Origin: Aurantiacibacter odishensis | GTDB lineage: Bacteria > Pseudomonadota > Alphaproteobacteria > Sphingomonadales > Sphingomonadaceae | Direction of reading: 5' to 3' | NCBI RefSeq assembly: GCF_003605195.1 | Contig: NZ_QYOS01000024.1 | Span: 454,195-518,194, forward strand | DNA length: 64,000 bases | Shown: positions 45,614 through 52,955 of the stretch, piece after piece | Layout: each line of letters begins with the position of its first letter | Numbering within the stretch: the stretch's first letter is position 1 | The notes under the pieces: model-generated | Told to the model about the DNA's origin: nothing | The model's database searches: none | Seen by the model: the letters and a program-made list of their open reading frames with translations, nothing else | Made by a program: the position numbers and the translations under genes

Positions 45614-46053
45614 TGCGCGCCGCCGTCCTTCGGGGTTTCCATGATCTCGGTCAGCTGGCCCATCATGTCCTTGGGATGGATGAAGAAGATCGGCGTGCCG
45701 TGCGCGCCAATGCGGGTGGGGCCGAGAATGCGCTTTCCCTGCCGTTCGAACTCGGCGCGCGCCTCCCCGATGTCGGGCACTTCGAAACACACGTGGTGCT
45801 GGCCGCCTAGCGGGTTCTTGGCGAGGAAGCCTGTGACCGGCGAATCCTCGGAAAGCGGGGCCAGCAGCTCGAGCTGCGTGCCCTTTGTTCCGTCGTGGCC
45901 GGGCGTGTTGACGAAGCACACCTTCACGCCCTGCTCGGGCAGGTCGAAGGGTTCGGTGATGTCGGTCGCGCCCAGCACTTCCTGGTAGTGCGCGATGGCG
46001 CTGGCGAGGTCGGGCACGGCGATGCCGACGTGGTTGAGGCGGCCTAGCTGCAT
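45610..46053 (-). CDS. VOC-family protein, methylmalonyl-CoA epimerase-like
   Basis: The 147-residue protein has two VOC (beta-alpha-beta-beta-beta) modules. The first begins LNHVGIAVPDLASAIAHYQEVLG and the second GGQHHVCFEVPDIGEARAEFE; it closes with FFIHPKDMMGQLTEIME. His and Glu ligands typical of methylmalonyl-CoA epimerase (H, Q/E, H, E) are in place. No mutase or propionyl-CoA carboxylase genes are nearby, so a different beta-keto or acyl substrate linked to the neighbouring carboxylase genes cannot be excluded. Confidence 0.8.
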   Translation of the reverse strand: MQLGRLNHVGIAVPDLASAIAHYQEVLGATDITEPFDLPEQGVKVCFVNTPGHDGTKGTQLELLAPLSEDSPVTGFLAKNPLGGQHHVCFEVPDIGEARAEFERQGKRILGPTRIGAHGTPIFFIHPKDMMGQLTEIMETPKDGGAH

Positions 46054-46077
46054 GGTGTTTCTCCTTTGCGCGCCGCC

Positions 46078-46896
46078 TTACCCCAATCCCATGCGCGCCG
46101 CCAACTCGCCAATGTTCTCGATCACCACGTGGGGCATCTTGGTCGCCGGTTGCCGCGCCCATTCCTCCGCGCTGGTGGAGCCGCTGGTGACGGCGATGCC
46201 GATCGCCCCGCCTTCGCGCGCCATCTGCATCTCGGCCGTTGCATCATCGCCAACCACGCCGACGTCTTCCTTCGCCACGCCAAGCTGGGCGGAAATGAAG
46301 TCCAGCGCGTGGGCGGAGGGCTTGCCGGTGGGCTGCGGTTCCACTCCTGTCACGCGGTTGACTGCGCCGTTGATGGCGCAGGAATAGCCGAAGCTTCGGC
46401 CTTCCTTGGTGGCGAAAAACGGCACATCCGATGCCGTCAGGAAAGCCGCGCCGTCCAGCACGGCTTCGCAGGCGGCGTGGATGTGCGGCATCGAGCATTC
46501 GGGATGCCAGGCGATATAGACGGCATCGCAGCCCTTGTGGTCACCGTCCGGCGACACGCAGGTGACGCCCAGTTCCTCCAGCGCCTGCGTCACGCCGTCG
46601 GTGCCCAGCACCAGCACCCGCTTGTAACCGCCATCGGCAATCACCTTGGCGGCGACCGAGTTGGGCGTGAACAGCTTCTCGTCGGGCACCGGCAGGCCGA
46701 CTTCTCGCAGACGCGGGGCCTGCACGCGGCTGGCATAGGCGCTGCCGTTGGTGAGCGCGATCCACGGCACGCCGAGATCGTCGAGATGGCGCAGGGCCTC
46801 CGCCGCGCCGGGAATTGCATCATAACTGCCCAACTTGCGGTTGGAGAGGATCAGCGTCCCATCCAGATCGAACATGAAACCTTTCGGTGTGCGCAT
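46078..46896 (-). CDS. HAD-superfamily phosphatase, NagD-like (subfamily IIA); candidate aryl-phosphate phosphatase
   Basis: The 272-residue protein has all HAD motifs: FMFDLDGTL (D10/D12), WIALTNGSAY (motif II), a Lys in TGKPSAH (motif III) and VVGDDATAEM (motif IV). The C2 cap insert defines subfamily IIA, which includes nitrophenyl- and NMP-phosphatases. It lies just downstream of kinase and carboxylase genes on the same strand. In the acetovanillone pathway a dedicated phosphatase (AcvF, HpeD) removes the phosphate put on by the kinase, and this gene is the obvious candidate here. I chose the ATG at 46896 so that the product begins right before the nucleophile motif; an ATG at 46923 adds nine residues. 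Confidence 0.85.
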   Translation of the reverse strand: MRTPKGFMFDLDGTLILSNRKLGSYDAIPGAAEALRHLDDLGVPWIALTNGSAYASRVQAPRLREVGLPVPDEKLFTPNSVAAKVIADGGYKRVLVLGTDGVTQALEELGVTCVSPDGDHKGCDAVYIAWHPECSMPHIHAACEAVLDGAAFLTASDVPFFATKEGRSFGYSCAINGAVNRVTGVEPQPTGKPSAHALDFISAQLGVAKEDVGVVGDDATAEMQMAREGGAIGIAVTSGSTSAEEWARQPATKMPHVVIENIGELAARMGLG

Positions 46897-47052
46897 CTCT
46901 TGCCAACCTAATTTGGAACACATGGAACACTGTCCAGGAGAAGAAATCGCCCCTTCGCCCGGACTGACTGAAAAACACGATAATTCAGGAAGATGAGACG
47001 ATTCATGCCGCGAGACTGGCGTGCCTGAAGCTAAGTAGGAAAGCGCCGCCTC

Positions 47053-48513
47053 CTACCGCTCGACTTCCACCTTGATATCGTCCTTCTCCAGTTCGAACTC
47101 ATCGATATCGGTGCGCGCCAGCACCTCTTTCAACAGGTTCATCAGCGGCACCTTTTTCGGGTCGTACTCACGCGCGGCTGGCCCGGCTGCCTGCATCGCG
47201 TCGACAAGGTTCTGCGGCATGGTGGCGCGCAGCAGGAATTCCTCGTCCGAAAGGTGGGCGCCTAGCCTCTTTCGCAGGTCCGCCACGTCGGCCATGCCCT
47301 TCTCGGCCTCAAGCTCCTTTGTGCGCGGGTTCGCCATGATGCGGTCCATCACGTTCTGGTCGACCGGCGCGTTGGGCCTGCCGAACTTGCCGATGGCGAA
47401 GCGGATGATCTCGTCCGGGATCACGCTCCAGCGTTCCTCGCTGGTCACGTTCATCACCGCCTGCGTCTGCAACATTTGCGCGAACGGCGTCATCACGATG
47501 GGCCAGCCCAGTTCACGCCGCACGCGGCCCATTTCCTCGATCACCGCGCCTTCCAGTTCGGGCACGCCCTGATCGGCCAGGTGGCGGCGCATGGTGCCGA
47601 CCATGCCGCCGGGCAGGTTGTGCTGGAAATAGGCGGCGTCGAAATGCATCGGTTCGCCCTTGGGCAGGTTTTCTGCATCGGCGATGGCAGTGAACCAGTC
47701 GGAAATCTCGTCCACCGCCTCATCGTCGATATCGACGGTGTGGCCGGTGGCGCGCAGGTTGGCGACGGTGCCGCGCACGGAGGGGTGAGAGGTGCCGCTG
47801 GCGAGGCCACCGCTGGCGCATTGCAGCGCGGCGATGCCCATGTCGGCGGCTTCGCAATAGGCCTGCTCGGCAAGACCGATGGTGGAATGCGAATGCAGTT
47901 CTAGCGGCAGGTCGCCGATCTCGGCCATGATCGCGGGGATCAGGGTCGCAGCGCGCTTGGACGTCAGCAGGCCGCCGGGGTCCTTGATGTAGAGCGTATC
48001 AATATCCTTGCTCGCCGCCATGGTGCGCGCAGCCTCGGCATAGTGCGCATCGTCGTGGATCGGGCTGATCGAATAGACCAGCGCGCCCACCACCTGCTCC
48101 CCGCCGGCGCGTTTCACCATTCGGGCGACCTCGACGTTCGATTTCGCATCGTTCATCGGATCGGCGAGAGCAAAACGGCGGATGCCGTTCCTCGCCAGCG
48201 TGGCAAAAGCCAGTTCCATGAAATCGGGGGTCGCGGTTTCCCAGGCGATGAAGCGGAAACCGGTGGAGAGGAACTGGAGCGGCGTGGTCTTGCAGATATC
48301 CGCCATGGCGCGGATGCGTTCCCACGGGTCCTCCTGCTTATAGCGCACGGCCACGCCCATGTGGGTGGAGGTGGTGAAATCGATAGCGGAGAAACCCGCA
48401 CGCTCCATGGCGGGCGCGATGGAAAGCGTCTTCGCGGTGTCGATGCCGGTGGCGCCCCAGAGGCACTGGTTGCCATCGCGCAAGCTGGTTTCGACGATCT
48501 GGATATTGGCCAT
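47053..48513 (-). CDS. Biotin-dependent carboxyltransferase subunit (pyruvate carboxylase / OadA type)
   Basis: The 486-residue protein has the DRE-TIM/HMGL-like barrel of carboxyltransferases. ETSLRDGNQCLWG holds a metal-binding Asp (D13), DTLYIKDPGGLLT holds the catalytic Lys position (K177), and LELHSHSTIGLA holds the metal His pair (H207, H209). A PYC_OADA-like C-terminal region ends the protein. The second motif reads HSHST where pyruvate carboxylases have HTHDT, and the substrate region around residues 15-20 (QCLWG) differs from QSLLA, which argues against pyruvate as substrate. Co-transcription with a kinase pair and carrier points to an aryl-ketone carboxylase of the AcvCDE/HpeCBA kind. 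It overlaps the carrier gene by one base. Confidence 0.88.
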   Translation of the reverse strand: MANIQIVETSLRDGNQCLWGATGIDTAKTLSIAPAMERAGFSAIDFTTSTHMGVAVRYKQEDPWERIRAMADICKTTPLQFLSTGFRFIAWETATPDFMELAFATLARNGIRRFALADPMNDAKSNVEVARMVKRAGGEQVVGALVYSISPIHDDAHYAEAARTMAASKDIDTLYIKDPGGLLTSKRAATLIPAIMAEIGDLPLELHSHSTIGLAEQAYCEAADMGIAALQCASGGLASGTSHPSVRGTVANLRATGHTVDIDDEAVDEISDWFTAIADAENLPKGEPMHFDAAYFQHNLPGGMVGTMRRHLADQGVPELEGAVIEEMGRVRRELGWPIVMTPFAQMLQTQAVMNVTSEERWSVIPDEIIRFAIGKFGRPNAPVDQNVMDRIMANPRTKELEAEKGMADVADLRKRLGAHLSDEEFLLRATMPQNLVDAMQAAGPAAREYDPKKVPLMNLLKEVLARTDIDEFELEKDDIKVEVER

Positions 48514-49025
48514 CAGTCCACCTTCACCCGAATGATTGCCTGCCCCTTCTCGATGGCGCTGCCGTTCTCCGGCAGCACGGCCGTGACCGTGCCGGAAACG
48601 CCCGCGCGCACCGAGTTCATCAGTTTCATCACCTCGATGATGGCGATGATCGTATCGGGCTCCACGCGGTCGCCGACTTGGACAAACGGGTCTTCGCCGG
48701 GGCGAGGCGCGGCGTAGTAGTTGCCCAGCAGCGGGGCGGGCACGTCGACTTCACCGGCGCCTGGACCCGCACCGGCTTCGCTTGCAGGTTCGGCGCTGCC
48801 GGACGGGGGCGGGGAGGGCGGCGGCTCGACGCCTGCATTTCCCTGCGGCTGTGGCGTTTCGTCGCTGCTCTCGTCCCCGTCGGCCACCCAGCGCCCGCGG
48901 CTGCCGCCACCGCCATCGCGGCGGATGCGCAGCTTGGTGCTTCCCAGCTTCAGGTCGAGCGAGTTGAACTGGCTTTCGTTCAGCAGACGCGCGATTTCGG
49001 CCACGTCCTTGCCTGTCAGGCTCAT
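48513..49025 (-). CDS. Biotin carboxyl carrier protein
   Basis: The 170-residue protein is an AccB-like carrier: an N-terminal helical part (VAEIARLLNESQFNSLDLKLG) as in AccB, a Pro/Gly/Glu-rich linker (about 40-95), and a biotinyl domain with IIEVMKLMNSV, where K134 is the biotin site. The ATG overlaps the stop of the ATP-grasp gene (ATGA). It should shuttle carboxyl groups to the carboxyltransferase encoded next. It is a separate gene specific to this operon, not the housekeeping accB. Confidence 0.9.
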   Translation of the reverse strand: MSLTGKDVAEIARLLNESQFNSLDLKLGSTKLRIRRDGGGGSRGRWVADGDESSDETPQPQGNAGVEPPPSPPPSGSAEPASEAGAGPGAGEVDVPAPLLGNYYAAPRPGEDPFVQVGDRVEPDTIIAIIEVMKLMNSVRAGVSGTVTAVLPENGSAIEKGQAIIRVKVD

Positions 49026-50065
49026 TTCTTCTTGCCCCCGAAGATCGCCATCACGTGGTTGTAGGCCTTGCCTTCCGGCTTTCTCACCGGCGCGCTTTCG
49101 GCGTCCTTCATCGCCCAGACCGTTTCCGGACGCGATTGCAGCAGCAGGACCTTGCCGTCCTGGTCCAGCGCCCATTCGATATCCTGCGGCTTGCCATAGT
49201 GCCGCTCGATCCGGCGGCCCACTTCGCGCAGAGCCAGCAGTTCATCGTCGGTGAGGCAGGGTGACTTGCGCCTTTCGTCGTCGTTCTCGATCTCGACGAT
49301 GCCGCCGCCCTCGGCGGGCACCTGCCGGGCGTGCTTGTCGGAAATGTCGCGCTGGCTGATCTCGCCGGTAATCTTGCCCAGCACCCATTTATCGGGCGTC
49401 ACCTCGCCGGAAACCACGCTGGAGCCGAGGCCCCATGCGCCCTCTATGGTGATGACGGACTTGTCGCCGGTGGTCGGGCTGCGGGTGAACATCACGCCCG
49501 CGCATTTCGCATCCACCATGCGCTGCACCACTACGGCCATGGCAACGCCAACCTCGGGGAAATCCTGCTTGCGGCGGTATGTCATGGACTCGACCGAGTA
49601 GAGCGAGGCCCAGCACTCGCGGACGCGCTCGATCATGTCGTCTGCATCCAGCACCCAGAGGAAGGTATCCTGAAGGCCCGCGAAGCTCGCATCCTCGGCA
49701 TCCTCTGTGGTGGCGGAACTGCGCACGGCGACGGGCTGGCCGTCCTCGCAAAGCCGCGCGTGAGCCGTTTTCAGCGCGTCCTGCACCTCGGTGGGCATGG
49801 CCTCTTCCATCACGCGGACGCGCAATTGTTCGGAAAGCTTCGTCGCGGCGCCGAGGTCCTGCGGGTCGAGCGCTTCCACCAGCGGGCGGATCGGCTCCCT
49901 TGCTTCCAGCTTCTCGAGGAACTGCTCGAACGCGGCCACGGTGACGACGAAGCCGGGCGGCACGTCGATCCCGGCCTGCGTCAGTTCACCCAGCGATCCG
50001 CCCTTGCCGCCAACGGTGGGGCGGTCCGCGATGCCGACGTCTGCAAACCATGCGACCGCGTCCAT
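49022..50065 (-). CDS. PEP-synthase-like ATP-grasp subunit (PPDK_N), candidate phenol kinase subunit
   Basis: The 347-residue protein is only the ATP-binding part of a PEP synthase/PPDK. The family segments are KGGSLGELTQAGIDVPPGFVVT near the start, VAVRSSATTEDAEDASFAGLQDTFLWV, VVQRMVDAKCAGVMFTRSP, IEGAWGLGSSVVSGEVTPD and QDIEWALDQDGKVLLLQSRP. The phospho-His and PEP-binding domains are absent and the His domain is in the next gene upstream. Such a split is the layout of phenylphosphate synthase (PpsB, about 40 kDa) and of the acetovanillone and hydroxyphenylethanone kinases (AcvAB, HpeHI). It starts three bases after the partner gene. Confidence 0.88.
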   Translation of the reverse strand: MDAVAWFADVGIADRPTVGGKGGSLGELTQAGIDVPPGFVVTVAAFEQFLEKLEAREPIRPLVEALDPQDLGAATKLSEQLRVRVMEEAMPTEVQDALKTAHARLCEDGQPVAVRSSATTEDAEDASFAGLQDTFLWVLDADDMIERVRECWASLYSVESMTYRRKQDFPEVGVAMAVVVQRMVDAKCAGVMFTRSPTTGDKSVITIEGAWGLGSSVVSGEVTPDKWVLGKITGEISQRDISDKHARQVPAEGGGIVEIENDDERRKSPCLTDDELLALREVGRRIERHYGKPQDIEWALDQDGKVLLLQSRPETVWAMKDAESAPVRKPEGKAYNHVMAIFGGKKK

Positions 50066-50068
50066 GGC

Positions 50069-51910
50069 TCAGGCGTCCTCCAGCTCGCGCGTTTCGGCGG
50101 ACTGTTCCAGGATGGTGACCGTGCCCTTGCCGCCATCGACGCGGATGCGCGCGCCGTCCCTGATCTTCTGGCTGGCGTTGCCGGTGCCCACCACGGCGGG
50201 CAGGCCGTACTCGCGCGCCACGATGGCCATGTGGCTCATCGAGCCGCCGATGTCGGACACCGCCGCGCTGATCTTCTGGAACAGCGGGGACCAGGTGGGG
50301 TTCGTCACCTGGCATACCAGGATATCGCCCTGCTGAATCCGGTCGATCTCCTTCACCGACCTGATGACGCGCGCGGTGCCTTCCACCACGCCGTTGCAGG
50401 CGGCAAAGCCGCGCAGCTCGTTGGGATCGCCTTCGCCGTCGGAGAGCCAGGTATCCAGGCTCTCGCGGGTGATGCCCCACAGCATGACGATGGCGGGATC
50501 GTCGATCGCCTCTGGCACCTGTCCCAATGCTGGCGGAACTGTCTCGCCGGCCCACGTGTCGATCGCCTTTTGACGTTCTGCGACAATCGCGGGCCAGCGA
50601 GACGGCCCCATCGGGGGCGACCCGGAGGACCAACTCAGCATGAGGTCGATGATGGCGCTTTCCAGCTCGTAATGGGTGAGGTGGAAGACATCTTCTTCCT
50701 TTTCCCAGAAGCCGTGCTCCGCCAGCAGCGCGCCGAATTCGCGGATCTTGTTGAAGAACAGGTTGGTGTACCAGTGCTCGCAGTAGAACTTGTGCCCTTC
50801 CACGTAAGGGAACACGCGGTGCGCCAGCTCGATCAGCTGGTCGTAGGTCGCCTTGTCCTCTTCGGTGTCGAGCAGTTCGCGGTAGTCGGCGACCATCTGG
50901 TCGCGCTCCTTAATGAGCTGGTCCATCGGGCGCTCGATATTCTCGCCCGCCTTGATCTTCTCGATATAGCCGGGAAGCGCGGCGAAGGGCATCGACAGGT
51001 CGTCGTTCCAGCTGCGGTGATAGTGGTAGAACCCATCGCCCACGTTCACGTTGAACCATGGATTGCGGCTCGTCTCCAGCTCGCCCAGCCATTCCTTGCC
51101 GGGGCCGCCCACCTTGTCGAGATCGGCGAGCACGCTTTCGATATCCATGTCGGCGGTGAAATGCTGGTCGACGCCCAGTTCCACCGCGCGGCGGGCGAGG
51201 CGCTTCACTTCCTCGTCGGGCTTGAAGATTTCCGCTTCCATTCCCGCCACCATGCGGCTGATCGCCTGGTCGGAAATCTCGGGGAAGGCCGTCTTGCAGA
51301 AATCGAAGAAGGTCATGTAGGCGCCGTAGCCCAGCAGCAGGAACTCGAAGTGGTGGTGCCACATCTGGTAATAGCCATTGAGCTGCTTGCGATAGGTCTC
51401 GATCAGCGCGTGGTTGGCGGCCACGCCCTTGCCGGTGTGGGTCGTCTCCATCGGCTCCAACTGGGGCAGGTGCGGCGTGGGGAGGTCCTGCGCCTGTGCG
51501 ATCAGCGCCTTCATCTTGTCCTTCCACTGGTCGTAGAGCTTTTCCCAGTTCTCGTAGTAATAGAACCCGCGCTGCTGGAACTCCGCCGCGCGCGCCTCGA
51601 CTTCCTCGGGGTCTGTCACCGGCACCCCGCCGATGAAGACGCGGCCGTTGATGATGCGGTGATCGATGCCCTTGGTGGTGGGCAGCACGTGCACGCGGGT
51701 GTTGAACGCACCCAGCGCGCAGTAGGCCGCCTCCGCCGTGATCATGTCGAAATGATGCATCGGCTCGGGAAAATGCATAGAATTGTAGAACCAGAAGCGC
51801 TCGTCATCGCCGGGCTGGAACTGCGCGTAGTAGGGGTAGGCGGCCTGCGCGGCCTCCGTTCCCGGAGTCACTTTCAGCGAGCTGGGCAGGGGAAAGCTCT
51901 TTTCCGACAT
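50069..51910 (-). CDS. PEP-utilising mobile-domain subunit, candidate phenol kinase subunit
   Basis: The 613-residue protein ends with the phosphohistidine domain of PEP synthase: CNGVVEGTARVIRSVKEIDRIQQGDILV, then ISDIGG-type AVSDIGGSMSHMAIVAREYGLPAVVGTG with H560 as the phosphorylated residue. About 480 residues before it are helical and rich in aromatic residues (for example YQMWHHHFEFLLLGYGAY) and resemble the N-terminal part of the large (about 70 kDa) phenylphosphate synthase subunit; they probably bind the phenolic substrate. With the ATP-grasp subunit downstream it would phosphorylate a phenol using ATP. It is the first gene of the operon after a 164-base promoter region that holds the motif at 52006-52018. 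The ATG at 51910 has AGAGGA upstream; a TTG six codons earlier is less likely. Confidence 0.85.
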   Translation of the reverse strand: MSEKSFPLPSSLKVTPGTEAAQAAYPYYAQFQPGDDERFWFYNSMHFPEPMHHFDMITAEAAYCALGAFNTRVHVLPTTKGIDHRIINGRVFIGGVPVTDPEEVEARAAEFQQRGFYYYENWEKLYDQWKDKMKALIAQAQDLPTPHLPQLEPMETTHTGKGVAANHALIETYRKQLNGYYQMWHHHFEFLLLGYGAYMTFFDFCKTAFPEISDQAISRMVAGMEAEIFKPDEEVKRLARRAVELGVDQHFTADMDIESVLADLDKVGGPGKEWLGELETSRNPWFNVNVGDGFYHYHRSWNDDLSMPFAALPGYIEKIKAGENIERPMDQLIKERDQMVADYRELLDTEEDKATYDQLIELAHRVFPYVEGHKFYCEHWYTNLFFNKIREFGALLAEHGFWEKEEDVFHLTHYELESAIIDLMLSWSSGSPPMGPSRWPAIVAERQKAIDTWAGETVPPALGQVPEAIDDPAIVMLWGITRESLDTWLSDGEGDPNELRGFAACNGVVEGTARVIRSVKEIDRIQQGDILVCQVTNPTWSPLFQKISAAVSDIGGSMSHMAIVAREYGLPAVVGTGNASQKIRDGARIRVDGGKGTVTILEQSAETRELEDA

Positions 51911-52005
51911 GTGCGTGCATCCTCTCAAATGCCTCGCCCGCCGTGCCGACCCTTTTCGGGTTCATCCACGAAGAGCGAATTCGATTGTGAGGTTACGCAC
52001 GAGCA

Positions 52006-52018
52006 CCGATTTGGCAAA
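52006..52018. promoter_or_regulatory. Shared 13-base motif upstream of the kinase-carboxylase operon (candidate AraC site)
   Basis: CCGATTTGGCAAA occurs here, about 96 bases before the kinase-operon start, and again exactly at 53967-53979 in the araC/amidohydrolase divergent region. Relative to the kinase operon and to araC, both of which read leftwards, the orientation is the same. An exact 13-base repeat in two short regulatory gaps is unlikely by chance. Confidence 0.5.
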
Positions 52019-52074
52019 GGATTCCCGCGCAAGGCCAGTAGGAGAAAAGCGCAGGGGAATTTGTCTGGATTGGC

Positions 52075-52941
52075 TCAGTTCCCGCCGGTACGGTTGCGCG
52101 CGAAGCGAGTCAGGTCTTCCAGCACCGTGCTGCGCGAACGCAGGGGCCGGGCAAGGTGGATGAGAACGTCGACGTGGTCCACCTCTTCGTATTCGATCAC
52201 CTGCGCCTCCACGCCCGCCTCCTCCAGCGCGGCCGCCAACGCGATGGAATTGCGCGGCTTCACCGTAGCATCCTGCGCGCCGTGCAGCAGCAGCGCGGGG
52301 GGATCGCCTGCGCCGGCCCAGTTGACCGGCTGCGTCTCGGGCAGGTCCGGCCATTCGCCGAAGGCGGCGCGGGTGGAATCGGTGTCCAGCGGCAGGAAGT
52401 CGAACGGCCCGGCAAGTCCAGCAAAGCCGCGCACCATCGCGCGATCCTCGCCCAGCCAGCGCGCATCGTAGGCCAGCATCGCGGCGATATAGGCGCCGGC
52501 GGAATGGCCGCTCAGCACCACGCTCTCCGGATCGCCGCCGTGGTCGGCAACATTCGCCTGCACCCAGCGCAGCGCCGCCGCGCCATCCTCCACGAAGCCG
52601 GGATAGCGCACTTCCGGCACGAGCCGGTAATCAGGCACCACGACGACAAAGCCCTGCGCCGCCAGCGCCCGGCCAGCGAAATCGTATCCCTCCCGCGTGC
52701 CGCTGTTCCAACTGCCGCCGTAGAAGAACACGATGATCGGCAGGCGAATGTCGGGCGATTCGACGGGCGCATAGATATCGAGACGCTGGCGCGGGTGATC
52801 GCCATAGGCGAGCCCGTCTGCCACTTTACGCGTATTGCCATCCTTGGGCACCAGCGTGTTGAAGGTGTGGAGGGGCGAAATCCAGTAGGCCACGCCCAGT
52901 GCGAGAGCAGCCAGCACGACTATGGCGAGAACCAGTTTCAT
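52075..52941 (-). CDS. Alpha/beta hydrolase (carboxylesterase / HSL-like)
   Basis: The 288-residue protein has an N-terminal hydrophobic segment (LAIVVLAALALGVAYWISPL), so it is anchored or exported. An oxyanion-hole motif appears as VFFYGGSWNSG, the nucleophile motif as LSGHSAGAY (Ser), and a C-terminal catalytic triad region as GAQDATV and EVDHVD (Asp and His). It starts 14 bases after the araC stop and is followed by the operator region of the kinase operon. Esterases in aromatic clusters often cleave phenolic esters, but this substrate is unknown. I chose the ATG at 52941; the open frame upstream lies inside araC. Confidence 0.88.
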   Translation of the reverse strand: MKLVLAIVVLAALALGVAYWISPLHTFNTLVPKDGNTRKVADGLAYGDHPRQRLDIYAPVESPDIRLPIIVFFYGGSWNSGTREGYDFAGRALAAQGFVVVVPDYRLVPEVRYPGFVEDGAAALRWVQANVADHGGDPESVVLSGHSAGAYIAAMLAYDARWLGEDRAMVRGFAGLAGPFDFLPLDTDSTRAAFGEWPDLPETQPVNWAGAGDPPALLLHGAQDATVKPRNSIALAAALEEAGVEAQVIEYEEVDHVDVLIHLARPLRSRSTVLEDLTRFARNRTGGN

Positions 52942-52955
52942 GCAGGTGGGACCGA

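Noticed and set aside
49022..51910. Two genes read as one broken PEP synthase
   Set aside because: Both parts have proper starts and stops and a 3-base gap, the order is reversed compared with PEP synthase (His-domain protein first), and the first protein has a long extra N-terminal region. This is a natural two-subunit layout and not a frameshift.
49331..52471. Long plus-strand open frame over the kinase genes (over 1000 codons)
   Set aside because: It lies antisense to two genes with clear PEP-synthase domains, and its translation is low-complexity with no recognisable domain.
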